Shown here piece after piece: positions 1-7,683 of a stretch of DNA of 64,000 nucleotides. The position numbers and the translations under genes were made by a program. The DNA comes from Gammaproteobacteria bacterium (GTDB taxonomy: Bacteria > Pseudomonadota > Gammaproteobacteria > Nevskiales > Nevskiaceae). Each line of letters starts with the position of its first letter. Position 1 is the first letter of the stretch. The stretch spans positions 62,001 through 126,000 of the forward strand of contig JAPLSA010000006.1 in NCBI GenBank assembly GCA_026398815.1. The letters are read 5' to 3'. The notes beneath the pieces were generated by a model that was not told the origin of the DNA, did no database searches, and saw nothing but the letters and a program-made list of their open reading frames with translations.

Positions 1-16
1 CGGCCCTGCTGACCGA

Positions 17-307
17 TCAGGCCGGTTCTTCGACCACGTAGAAGCTGGCCACCATCGCTTCGTCACGCAGCGGGATCAGCGCCTGGTAGGCGGCGCTGTC
101 GTACCAGCTGCGGGCGGCGTCGGCCGACGGAAAACGGGCGATCAGCGTGGCATCCGGCGAAACCGCGCCGCACAGCGTGGCAACGCGCTTGCCGCGGCCC
201 AGCACCTGGCCGCCGGCAGCGAGGATCGTCGGGCCGGCAGCGGCCGAATAGGCTTGCAGCTTGGCGGGGTCTTTGACCTGGACCAGCGCGATCATCAAGG
301 CGGACAT
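17..307 (-). CDS. DUF1330 family protein
   Basis: This 96-residue protein has the small alpha/beta fold signature of the DUF1330 family, a dimeric ferredoxin-like fold of unknown function. The N-terminal strand (MIALVQVKDPAKL) leads into a helix. It is followed by the family's GG-x(V)-LGRG-type turn and a central strand and helix containing a run like ARFPSADAARSWYDS, and then by YQALIPLRD. The length is normal for the family and the protein looks complete. It lies on the same strand as the phosphatase upstream, separated by about 100 bases. No catalytic residues are known for the family, so no reaction is proposed. The family assignment is fairly secure. Confidence 0.85.
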   Translation of the reverse strand: MSALMIALVQVKDPAKLQAYSAAAGPTILAAGGQVLGRGKRVATLCGAVSPDATLIARFPSADAARSWYDSAAYQALIPLRDEAMVASFYVVEEPA

Positions 308-406
308 CGGGGCACTCCGGGCAGCGGGACGGACCCGCAGCTTACGGATGCCCCGGCCGGCCGGTCATCCGGGCGACCACTCCATCGCGCGGCCGGCGGC
401 CGGGCT

Positions 407-1327
407 TCAGGCGGCCTTGGCGGTCCGCCGTGCCACCTTCGGCAGCTGCAGCGGCGTCACGTTCGGGCGCTCGTTCAGGTGGTCGATGTCGACCCAGCGG
501 ATCACCGAGATCTTGCCGTTGAAGTCCTCGGCCAGCGCCGTGCAGGACTCCACCCAGTCACCGCAGTTGTGGTAGCTGACGCCGTTGATGTCGCGGATCT
601 CGGCGTGGTGGATGTGGCCGCAGACCACGCCATCCAGTTCGCGGCGCTTGCATTCGCGCGACACCGCTTCCTCGAAGCTGGAGACGATCGACACCGCGTT
701 CTTGACCTTCTGCTTGGCGAACGCGGAGAGCGACCAGTAGCGCATGCCGGCCATCGCCCGCACGCGGTTGAACCAGTAGTTGGCGCTCATCATCGTTTCG
801 TAGGCCATGTCGCCGGCCAGTGCCACCCAGCGGTGGTAGCGGGTGATGACGTCGAAGTAGTCGCCGTGCAGCACCAGCAGGCGGCGGCCGTCGGCGGTTT
901 CGTGGATCGCCTCGTTGACCAGCTTGATGTTGCCGATCTCCAGCCGGTAGTCGACGAACTTGCGCAGGAACTCGTCGTGGTTGCCGGTCACGTAGATCAC
1001 CTGGGTGTCGCGCTTGGCCTTGGTCAGCACCCGGCGGATCACGTTGGTGTGTTCCTGCGGCCAGTACCAGCCAGACTTCTTCAGCTTCCAGCCGTCGATG
1101 ATATCGCCCACCAGATACAGCGTTTCGCAGTGGTTGCGCTTCAGGAAATCGGTCAGGAACTCCGCCTTGCAGCCGGCCGTGCCGAGGTGGATGTCGGACA
1201 GCCAGATGGTGCGGTAGTGGAATTGCGGCTTGTCGGCCTTCGGCGGCTTGCTGCCGGTGCCGGACGATTCGGCCTTGCTGACTACCTTGCGGCCCGCCTT
1301 CGGGCCGGTGCTGCTGTTGCGTGCCAT
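407..1327 (-). CDS. LpxH-like metallophosphoesterase (UDP-2,3-diacylglucosamine diphosphatase family)
   Basis: A 306-residue calcineurin-like phosphoesterase. The metal-binding motifs are in order: DIH at residues 45-47, GDIIDGW at 74-80, GNHDE at 115-119, then LHGD and CGHIHHAE towards the C terminus. The pattern, and in particular LVGDIIDGW, is that of the LpxH/LpxH2 group that hydrolyses UDP-2,3-diacylglucosamine to lipid X in lipid A synthesis. The Lys/Ser/Gly-rich N-terminal stretch of about 36 residues is unusual for LpxH and probably disordered. The start is taken at the ATG at 1325-1327, because a longer reading would translate an Arg-rich run overlapping the 3' end of the AraC gene. 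Whether it is the main LpxH or a paralogue with another substrate cannot be settled from this window. Confidence 0.85.
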   Translation of the reverse strand: MARNSSTGPKAGRKVVSKAESSGTGSKPPKADKPQFHYRTIWLSDIHLGTAGCKAEFLTDFLKRNHCETLYLVGDIIDGWKLKKSGWYWPQEHTNVIRRVLTKAKRDTQVIYVTGNHDEFLRKFVDYRLEIGNIKLVNEAIHETADGRRLLVLHGDYFDVITRYHRWVALAGDMAYETMMSANYWFNRVRAMAGMRYWSLSAFAKQKVKNAVSIVSSFEEAVSRECKRRELDGVVCGHIHHAEIRDINGVSYHNCGDWVESCTALAEDFNGKISVIRWVDIDHLNERPNVTPLQLPKVARRTAKAA

Positions 1328-1388
1328 GTGCGCGCTCCGTTCTCTCTTGGGTTCGCGCGCATTGTCCGGGGCGATTGTTGCAGTGCGG

Positions 1389-2438
1389 CTACAGTCCCGT
1401 TGGCGACGGCGACGCCGCCGGCCGCGCCCGTCGGCGCCGGAACGCGCCGGGCGACTGGCCGGTCCAGCGTTTGAAGGCATGCGCGAAGTTGGCGAGATCG
1501 CCGTAGCCGAGCGCTGCGCCGACCGAGGCCAGGGTCGCCGACGGTTCGGCCAGCAGCAGCAGCGCCCGCTGCTGCAGGGCGTCGTCGCGCAGCGCCCGGA
1601 AGCTGGTGCCGGCCTCGGCCAGCCGCCGCTTCAGGGTGCTGACCGACAGATGCAGCGTGCGCGCCGCCTCGTCGATGCCGACCCGATGGTCCGGGCCGTC
1701 GAGCAGCGCCTTCAGCCGGCCCACCGTTTCGTCCGAGGCCGCCGCCTGCCGCTGGGCGATGAGCCCGGCCAGCGCGCCCTGGTAGGCCACCGGATCGGAA
1801 AACCGGCAGACCTCGGCCATCGTCGCGTTCGGCACCACCAGATGGTGGAACGGCGCATCGAAGTGCAGCCGGCCGGCGCGCAGATCCGGGTGGTCGGCGA
1901 AACAGGCCGGCTGCGGCCAGGCGATGTGCACCGCCAGACTCGGCGTGCCGGCCACCAGGATGGCCAGCAGCCGCTGGATCGCGGCGGCGCAGTAATGCAC
2001 CGGGAAGCGGTCCAGCACCGGATCGCCGGAACGGGCCTGGATCATCACCACCACGTCGTCGGCGCGGGCCAGGAAGCGGGCGGTGACGCTGCTGGAAATC
2101 AGCGGCATGAACTCCAGCAGCCGCAGCACCTCGCCGACCGAGCCGGCGCTGACCAGCGGCAGGCTCAAGGCCGCGAACGAGGTCAGCCGCGCCTGCTCGC
2201 CGGCGGCGTGGCCGAGCCAGGCGGCCCGGTCGGCGTCCAGCCCCGGGTACATGGTGCGGAACCAGCGCAGCGGCACCCGCTCGCCGGCGGCGACCATGCC
2301 CGGCAGATCGCGGCCCAGGCGCGCCAGCAGCTGCTGCAGACGCGCGGCCGCATCGGCATCGACCAGCTTCGACTCGACGATCTGCGCCAGCATCGCAGCC
2401 GGCAGGTCGGCATCGGGCACTTCGGCAGGCAGCCGCAT
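1389..2438 (-). CDS. AraC family regulator with PF12625-type N-terminal domain (OruR/AlkR-like)
   Basis: A 349-residue transcription factor. Residues 1 to about 240 resemble the 'arabinose-binding' domain of the OruR/AlkR-like AraC subgroup, with its typical RWFRTMYPGLD-like segment and the FDAPFHHLVVP motif. The C-terminal 85 or so residues contain two helix-turn-helix motifs, including LHLSVSTLKRRLAEAG and ALGYGDLANFAHAFKRWTG. It is transcribed away from the ferredoxin-P450 pair. Regulators of this subgroup often control alkane or fatty-acid oxidation genes, so it is the obvious candidate regulator of the CYP153 operon; this is inferred from position. The start is the ATG at 2436-2438, with an in-frame GTG five codons upstream as an alternative. 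Confidence 0.88.
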   Translation of the reverse strand: MRLPAEVPDADLPAAMLAQIVESKLVDADAAARLQQLLARLGRDLPGMVAAGERVPLRWFRTMYPGLDADRAAWLGHAAGEQARLTSFAALSLPLVSAGSVGEVLRLLEFMPLISSSVTARFLARADDVVVMIQARSGDPVLDRFPVHYCAAAIQRLLAILVAGTPSLAVHIAWPQPACFADHPDLRAGRLHFDAPFHHLVVPNATMAEVCRFSDPVAYQGALAGLIAQRQAAASDETVGRLKALLDGPDHRVGIDEAARTLHLSVSTLKRRLAEAGTSFRALRDDALQQRALLLLAEPSATLASVGAALGYGDLANFAHAFKRWTGQSPGAFRRRRARPAASPSPTGL

Positions 2439-2546
2439 TTGAGCCGTTCTCACAAATCTATGAACCGGCGGACCATAGTCGACACCGCCACGCGGGCACA
2501 AGATTCGCCACCGGCCCGAGCCGGGTGAATCCAGGAGCAACGCACG
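2439..2546. promoter_or_regulatory. divergent regulatory region between AraC gene and CYP153 operon
   Basis: This 108-base gap is the only space between the divergently transcribed AraC gene and the ferredoxin gene, so both promoters and the AraC operator should lie here. A good ribosome binding site (AGGAGC) sits about nine bases before the ferredoxin ATG. I could not pick out convincing -35/-10 boxes or paired half-sites by eye. Confidence 0.4.
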
Positions 2547-2867
2547 ATGGCCACCATGAAGTTCTTGCTGCACGACGGCAGCAGCCGGGAAGTCCCGCTG
2601 ATCGACGGCACCTCGCTGATGCAGCTGGCGCGCGACCACGGCGTGCCCGGCATCGACGGCGACTGCGGCGGCGCCTGCGCCTGCGGCACCTGCCACGTGG
2701 TGGTCGGCGACGCCTGGATCAAGGCGGCCGGCCCGCGCACCTCAGAAGAGCAGCAGATGATGGCGATGACGCCGGACGTGCAGCCCGGCTCGCGGCTGTG
2801 CTGCCAGATCACCGCCTCGGCCGCGCTCGACGGCCTCGAAGTCCGCGTTCCGGAGTACCAGATGTGA
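2547..2867 (+). CDS. [2Fe-2S] ferredoxin, P450 electron donor
   Basis: A 106-residue vertebrate/putidaredoxin-type ferredoxin. The cluster ligands follow the CX5CX2C spacing at Cys40, Cys46 and Cys49, and the fourth ligand lies in the RLCCQI motif near Cys86. An extra cysteine (Cys44) lies between the ligands. The stop codon overlaps the GTG start of the P450 gene by four bases, so the two are almost certainly translationally coupled. The ferredoxin should pass electrons to the P450 heme. The NAD(P)H-ferredoxin reductase that normally completes this chain is not encoded anywhere in the window and must be elsewhere. A clear ribosome binding site precedes the ATG. Confidence 0.95.
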   Translation: MATMKFLLHDGSSREVPLIDGTSLMQLARDHGVPGIDGDCGGACACGTCHVVVGDAWIKAAGPRTSEEQQMMAMTPDVQPGSRLCCQITASAALDGLEVRVPEYQM

Positions 2868-4306
2868 AGACCTCGATCCCGCTGCCGCTGCCCCGCGTCC
2901 TTGAAGCCCCGGCCCGCAACCTGCTCGACCGCGCGCTGGCCAGCGCCCAGTCGCGGGTGCCGATTCCGCTGCAGATCAAGAGCCTGCACCTGCTGCTGAA
3001 GGCCAAGCAGCGGCTGCTGAACCAGCCGCAGTTCCCGGTGCCGGTGGAAGCGCCGATTCCGCCGGTGGCCGAAGTGGCGCTCGACGACATCGACGTCAGC
3101 AACCCGTTCCTGTACCGCCAGGGCCGCTGGCTCGAATACTTCGCGCGGCTGCGCGAGGAAGCGCCGGTGCACTACCGGCCGCACAGCCCGTTCGGCGCGT
3201 TCTGGTCGATCACCCGCTACGACGACATCCTCGCCGTCGACAAGAACCACGAGGACTTCTCGGCCGAGCCGTTCATCATTCTCGGCACCCCGCCGGAAGG
3301 TCTCGACATCGAGATGTTCATCGCCATGGACCCGCCGCGCCACGATGCGCAGCGCAAGGCCGTGCAGGACGTGGTGGCGCCGAAGAACCTGCAGGAGATG
3401 GAAGGCCTGATCCGCACCCGTGTGCAGGACGTGCTCGACAACCTGCCGGAGAACCAGCCGTTCAACTGGGTGCCGACGGTGTCGATCGAGCTGACCGCGC
3501 GGATGCTCGCCACCCTGCTCGACTTCCCGTACGACGACCGCCACAAGCTCGTCTACTGGTCCGATCTCGCCGCAGGAAGTGCCGAGGCCACCGGCGGCAC
3601 GGCGGCGACCGACGAGACCTTCGAGGCGGTCACCGACATGGCGCGCCATTTCGCGAAGCTCTGGTACGACAAGGCGGCGCGCACGGCGGCCGGCGAAAAG
3701 CCCGGCTTCGATCTGATCAGCCTGATGCAGGGCAATCCGGACACCGCCGATCTGATCCGCCGGCCGATGGAATTTCTCGGCAACCTGGCGCTGCTGATCG
3801 TCGGCGGCAACGACACCACGCGCAATTCGATGAGCGCCGGCGTGCTGGCGCTGAACCAGTACCCGGCGGAGTTCGCCAAGCTGCGCGCCGCGCCTTCCCT
3901 GATCCCGAACATGGTCTCGGAGATCATCCGCTGGCAGACGCCGCTGGCCTACATGCGCCGGGTCGCGACCCGCGACCTGATGCTCGGCGGCCAGTTCATC
4001 CGCAAGGGCGACAAGCTGGTGATGTGGTACGCGTCCGGCAACCGCGACGAGCGGAAATTCGAACGCGCCGATGACTTCATCATCGACCGTCCGAACGCCC
4101 GCCAGCACATGTCCTTCGGCTACGGCGTGCACCGCTGCATGGGCAACCGGCTGGCCGAGTTGCAGCTGAAGATCCTCTGGGAGGAGCTGCTGGCCCGCTT
4201 CGAGACCATCGAAGTTGTCGGCGAACCGGAACGCGTGCAGTCGAACTTCGTGCGCGGCTATTCGGACCTGCAGGTGCGGGTGAAGCGGAAAGTCGCGGCG
4301 GTCTGA
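2864..4306 (+). CDS. cytochrome P450, CYP153 family alkane terminal hydroxylase
   Basis: A 480-residue soluble bacterial P450 that starts at a GTG overlapping the ferredoxin stop. The I-helix oxygen-activation motif GGNDTTRNS is at about 314-322 and is characteristic of CYP153. The K-helix ExxR is in SEIIRW, and the heme-binding loop FGYGVHRCMGNRLAE places the axial thiolate at Cys425. CYP153 enzymes hydroxylate the terminal methyl of medium-chain alkanes and fatty acids, using a ferredoxin and a reductase. The N-terminal 60 or so residues are a poorly conserved Pro/Leu-rich leader, common in this family. The gene ends just before a strong hairpin terminator, so it is the last gene of its operon and is separated from the exporter genes downstream. 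Confidence 0.94.
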   Translation: MKTSIPLPLPRVLEAPARNLLDRALASAQSRVPIPLQIKSLHLLLKAKQRLLNQPQFPVPVEAPIPPVAEVALDDIDVSNPFLYRQGRWLEYFARLREEAPVHYRPHSPFGAFWSITRYDDILAVDKNHEDFSAEPFIILGTPPEGLDIEMFIAMDPPRHDAQRKAVQDVVAPKNLQEMEGLIRTRVQDVLDNLPENQPFNWVPTVSIELTARMLATLLDFPYDDRHKLVYWSDLAAGSAEATGGTAATDETFEAVTDMARHFAKLWYDKAARTAAGEKPGFDLISLMQGNPDTADLIRRPMEFLGNLALLIVGGNDTTRNSMSAGVLALNQYPAEFAKLRAAPSLIPNMVSEIIRWQTPLAYMRRVATRDLMLGGQFIRKGDKLVMWYASGNRDERKFERADDFIIDRPNARQHMSFGYGVHRCMGNRLAELQLKILWEELLARFETIEVVGEPERVQSNFVRGYSDLQVRVKRKVAAV

Positions 4307-4317
4307 TCGACGGGCCG

Positions 4318-4350
4318 GGGCTTGCCGCTATGCTCGGCGGCAAGCCCTTT
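4318..4350 (+). terminator. Rho-independent terminator after CYP153 gene
   Basis: The arms GGGCTTGCCG (4318-4327) and CGGCAAGCCC (4338-4347) pair perfectly, and the stem can extend inward by a base or two. The stem is followed by TTTC. It lies 12 bases after the P450 stop codon. An ATG at 4330 falls within the loop, which argues against using it as a start for the next gene. Confidence 0.85.
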
Positions 4351-4371
4351 CACCCTTCCCTTCCGCACCCG

Positions 4372-5619
4372 ATGGACGACCGCGCCGCGCTGCTGAACCA
4401 GCTGAAGATCGACCGCCGCCACGATGATCCCGACGATGACGAAAGCCGGCCCTGGCTGAAGTGGCTGATCGCGGCGATCGTGCTGGCGCTGCTCGGCGCC
4501 GGCGCCTACGCCATGCTGAAGCCGCCACCCGGAGCACCGGTGACGGTGGCCACGGCGCGGCCGGCAGCCAGCGGCGGGGCAGCCGGTGGTTCGCTGCTCG
4601 ATGCCGCCGGCTATGTCGTCGCCCGCCGGGCGGCAACCGTATCGTCGAAGGTCACCGGCCTGGTCACCGAGGTGCTGATCGAGGAAGGCAGCCGGGTCGA
4701 AGCCAACCAGATCGTCGCCCGGCTCGATGACACCAACATCCGCGCCACGCTCGAACAGAGCCGTGCGCAGCTGGACTCGGCGAAGGCGCAGGCCGCGCAG
4801 GTGCGGGTCAACGTCGCCAACGCCGAGCGCGATGTCGCCCGCCGCAAGGGGCTGGTCGAGCAGAAGTTCATCAGCATCGCGGAGCTGGATACCGCGACCA
4901 CCACGCTGGATTCGCTGCGCGCCAGCCTGATCACCGCCGAACGCAACGTGGCGGTGGCGGCGCGGGCCGTCGATGTCGCCCAGCGCTCGTTCGACGACAC
5001 CACGGTGCGCGCGCCGTTCGCCGGCGTGATCACGGTCAAGGCCGCGCAGGTCGGCGAAATCGTCTCGCCCTTGTCGGCCGGCGGCGGCTTCACCCGCACC
5101 GGCATCGGCACCGTTGTCGACATGGACTCGCTGGAAGTCGAGGTCGACGTCAACGAGAACTTCATCAACCGGGTCAAGGCCGGCCAGCCGGCGATCATCA
5201 AGCTCAACGCCTACCCGGACTGGAGCATTCCGGCTTCGGTGATCGCGGTGATCCCGACCGCCGACCGCAGCAAGGCGACGGTCAAGGTGCGCGTCGCCTT
5301 CAAGGAACGCGACGACCGCGTGCTGCCGGAAATGGGCGCGCGGGTGTCCTTCCTCGGCGATGCGCCGGCGGCCGGGGCACCGGCGCCGGTCGGCGTGATC
5401 GTGCCGGTGGCGGCGGTGCTCGGCAGCGGCGACGCGGGCGCGGTGTTCCTGCTCAAGGGCGACAAGGTCGAGCGCCGCGCCGTGAAGCTCGGCGCCAGAA
5501 CCGGCAGCGACCAGACGGTGATCGCCGGCCTCAACGCCGGCGACCGCGTAGTGATCGGCGACCTGCCGAAGCTCAAGGATGGCGATCCGGTGCGGATCAC
5601 CGCGCCCGGCGGCGGCTGA
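4372..5619 (+). CDS. periplasmic adaptor (HlyD/MacA-like membrane fusion protein) of ABC exporter
   Basis: A 415-residue RND/ABC-type membrane fusion protein. A cytoplasmic acidic stretch (residues 1-25, Asp-rich) is followed by one membrane anchor (around 26-47), a biotinyl-lipoyl half (GYVVARRAATVSSKVTG), a long Ala/Gln-rich helical hairpin, the second lipoyl half (TVRAPFAGVIT), and beta-barrel and membrane-proximal domains. It should link the inner-membrane ABC transporter encoded downstream to an outer-membrane channel. No TolC-like gene is adjacent. I take the start at the ATG at 4372, because the earlier in-frame ATG at 4330 is in the loop of the preceding terminator. It is the first gene of the five-gene export operon. 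Confidence 0.92.
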   Translation: MDDRAALLNQLKIDRRHDDPDDDESRPWLKWLIAAIVLALLGAGAYAMLKPPPGAPVTVATARPAASGGAAGGSLLDAAGYVVARRAATVSSKVTGLVTEVLIEEGSRVEANQIVARLDDTNIRATLEQSRAQLDSAKAQAAQVRVNVANAERDVARRKGLVEQKFISIAELDTATTTLDSLRASLITAERNVAVAARAVDVAQRSFDDTTVRAPFAGVITVKAAQVGEIVSPLSAGGGFTRTGIGTVVDMDSLEVEVDVNENFINRVKAGQPAIIKLNAYPDWSIPASVIAVIPTADRSKATVKVRVAFKERDDRVLPEMGARVSFLGDAPAAGAPAPVGVIVPVAAVLGSGDAGAVFLLKGDKVERRAVKLGARTGSDQTVIAGLNAGDRVVIGDLPKLKDGDPVRITAPGGG

Positions 5620-5624
5620 GCGCA

Positions 5625-5912
5625 ATGCTCACGCACCGGGCGCGCCGCCGCGCCGTCGCGGTGGGCCTGCTGCTGATGCTGCTGGCCATGCGGCCGAGCG
5701 GCGCGGCCACCGACCCGGCGCCGGAACTGCAGCTGCTGGTCTTCGGCAGCACCGATTGCCTGGCCTGCGAGGCCACCGCCGATGCGCTGGCCGCCGATGC
5801 CGCGCTGGCCCGCAATGCGTTCGCCGAAGCGACCGGCTGCGTCGACAGCCTGCCGCTGGTGCTCGCCACCGCCGACTTGCTGGCGTCGCGGGCGCCGCCG
5901 CAGGCATCCTGA
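5625..5912 (+). CDS. small exported CxxC protein of unknown function
   Basis: A predicted 95-residue protein starting five bases after the adaptor stop codon. It has an Arg-rich n-region and a hydrophobic core (VAVGLLLMLLA), giving a plausible signal peptide ending near residue 27. A strand-like segment with LVFGSTDCLACEATADAL follows. The DCLAC element resembles the start of a thioredoxin fold (strand, then CxxC at a helix start), but the rest is too short for a full thioredoxin. A third cysteine lies at TGC. Third codon positions are strongly GC-biased, as in neighbouring genes, which supports real coding. Its place between adaptor and ATPase suggests a role in the exporter or its cargo. 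I do not recognise a family. Confidence 0.6.
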   Translation: MLTHRARRRAVAVGLLLMLLAMRPSGAATDPAPELQLLVFGSTDCLACEATADALAADAALARNAFAEATGCVDSLPLVLATADLLASRAPPQAS

Positions 5913-5954
5913 TCACCGGCGCAGCGCCTCACGTTCCCCCATCCCGGAGTTCCG

Positions 5955-6644
5955 ATGACAGCCCTGGTTTCGATGCGCGGTGTCTCCAAGCGCTACACGC
6001 GTGGCAAGCAGACGGTGGAGGTGCTGAAGCAGCTCGACCTCGACATCGCCAGCGGTGATTTCCTGGCGCTGATGGGCCCGAGCGGCTCCGGCAAGACCAC
6101 CCTGCTGAACCTGATCGGCGGGCTCGACCAGCCCAGCGGCGGCGAGATCCGCGTCAACGATCGGCGCATCGACCAGCTGTCGTCGAACGCGCTGGCGAAA
6201 TGGCGGGCGCGCCATGTCGGCTTCATCTTCCAGTTCTACAACCTGCTGCCGGTGCTGAGCGCCGAAGCCAATGTCGAACTGCCGCTGCTGCTGACCGACC
6301 TGTCGAAGGCGCAGCGCAGGAAGGCGGTGGCGGCTGCGCTTGCCGTGGTCGGCCTGAGCGAACGCGCCAGCCACAAGCCGAGCGAGCTGTCCGGCGGCCA
6401 GCAGCAGCGTGTGGCGATCGCCCGCGCGCTGGTCGCCGACCCGACCCTGCTGGTCTGCGACGAACCGACCGGCGACCTCGACCGCAAGACCGCCGACGAG
6501 ATCCTGACCCTGCTGCAGGAACTCAACCGCCACCACGGCAAGACCATCATCATGGTCACCCACGACGCCAAGGCCGCCGAGTACGCCAGTCACCAGCTGC
6601 ACATGGACAAGGGCGCGCTGGTGACCTCGGGGACCGTGGCGTGA
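5955..6644 (+). CDS. ABC transporter ATP-binding protein, MacB/LolD type
   Basis: A 229-residue ATPase with Walker [10 protein letters not shown]-loop FQFYNLLP, signature LSGGQQQR, Walker [10 protein letters not shown]-loop and switch His in VTHD. The sequence belongs to the MacB/LolD/FtsE (type VII) class, whose members power mechanotransmission by FtsX-like permeases rather than transport through a membrane channel. It should pair with the two permeases at 7684-10029. The gap of about 1.04 kb between this gene and its permeases is filled entirely by a repeat array, which is unusual for an operon of this type. Confidence 0.95.
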   Translation: MTALVSMRGVSKRYTRGKQTVEVLKQLDLDIASGDFLALMGPSGSGKTTLLNLIGGLDQPSGGEIRVNDRRIDQLSSNALAKWRARHVGFIFQFYNLLPVLSAEANVELPLLLTDLSKAQRRKAVAAALAVVGLSERASHKPSELSGGQQQRVAIARALVADPTLLVCDEPTGDLDRKTADEILTLLQELNRHHGKTIIMVTHDAKAAEYASHQLHMDKGALVTSGTVA

Positions 6645-6663
6645 TGCTTCCGCATTCCCTCCG

Positions 6664-7666
6664 CTGTCATTCCGGCGCAAGCCGGAATCCAGTCTCGACA
6701 GCTTCGGCAGCCTCGCCACAGCGGCCCTGGATCCCGGCTTTCGCCGGGATGACGACGCAGAGGCGCGCATTGACGACGCCGCAGCATCACCCTCGCCGTC
6801 ATTCCGGCGCAGGCCGGAATCCAGCCTCGACAGCTTCGGCAACCTCGCCACAGCGGCCCTGGATCCCGGCTTTCGCCGGGATGACGACGCAGAGGCGTGC
6901 ACTGACGATGTCGCAGCATCACCCACGTCGTCATTCCGGCGCAGGCCGGAATCCAGCCTCGACAGCTTCGGCGACCTCGCCGCAGCGGCTCTGGGTCCCG
7001 ACTTTCGCCGGGATGACGGAGTGGAGGGGCGCTCCGGCACGCCTGCATCACCCTCGCCGTCATTCCGGCGCAGGCCGGAATCCAGTCTCGACAGCTTCGG
7101 CGACCTTGCCACAGGGGCCCTGGATCCCGGCTTTCGCCGGGATGACGGAGTGGAGGCATGCCCTGACACGCCCGCATCACCCACGCTGTCATTCCGGCAC
7201 AGGCCGGAATCCAGTCTCGACAGCTTCGGCGACCTCGCCGCAGCGGCTCTGGATCCCGGCTTTCGCCGGGATGACGGAGCGGAGGCGCGCCCTGACAAGC
7301 CCGCATCACCCTCGCCGTCATTCCGGCGCAGGCCGGAATCCAGCCTCGACAGCTTCGTCGACCTCGCCACAGCGGCCCTGGATCCCGGCTTTCGCCGGGA
7401 TGACGGAGTGGAAGGGCGCTCCGGCACGCCCGCATCACCCTCGCCGTCATTCCGGCGCAGGCCGGAATCCAGTCTCGACATCTTCGGCGACCTCGCCGCA
7501 ACAGCCCTGGATCCCGGCTTTTGCCGGGATGACGGAGCGGAGGTGTGCACTGACGATGTCGCAGCATCACCCTCGCCGTCATTCCGGCGCAGGCCGGAAT
7601 CCAGTCTCGACAGCTTCGGCGACCTTGCCACAGGGGCCCTGGATCCCGGCTTTCGCCGGGATGACC
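6664..7666. repeat. array of eight ~130-bp palindromic repeat units inside an ABC operon
   Basis: Eight units begin near 6664, 6797, 6929, 7058, 7187, 7316, 7445 and 7577, with spacing of 129 to 133 bases. Each unit has a left element (GTCATTCCGGCGCAGGCC plus GGAATCCAG) that forms its own ATTCCGGC/GCCGGAAT hairpin. A middle of about 40 bases beginning CTCGACAGCTTCGGC follows. The right element (CTGGATCCCGGC plus TTTCGCCGGGATGAC) has its own hairpin. Left and right elements are near-inverted copies of each other, so a whole unit is also a large imperfect palindrome, like a BIME built of two inverted REP elements. Units are separated by semi-conserved 30-40 base linkers. The array spans the whole gap between the ATPase and first permease genes. 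Confidence 0.95.
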
Positions 7667-7683
7667 ACGGGGAGGCGCGCGCC

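Noticed and set aside
1328-1480. Longer N terminus for the LpxH-like phosphatase
   Set aside because: The extension is an Arg-rich run that overlaps the 3' end of the AraC gene; ATG 1327 gives a normal protein.
4330-4371. Earlier ATG (4330) as start of the adaptor gene
   Set aside because: It lies in the loop of the CYP153 terminator and lacks a ribosome site; ATG 4372 is better.
6664-7666. CRISPR array
   Set aside because: The 'spacers' are themselves conserved across units, the repeat period is about 130 bases, and the repeated elements form internal hairpins typical of REP/BIME sequences; no cas genes are nearby.
7021-7683. N-terminal extension of the first permease into the repeats
   Set aside because: The frame stays open only because repeat units of 129 and 132 bases keep the phase; several other frames on both strands are open through the same DNA. 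The good ribosome site is at the ATG at 7684.
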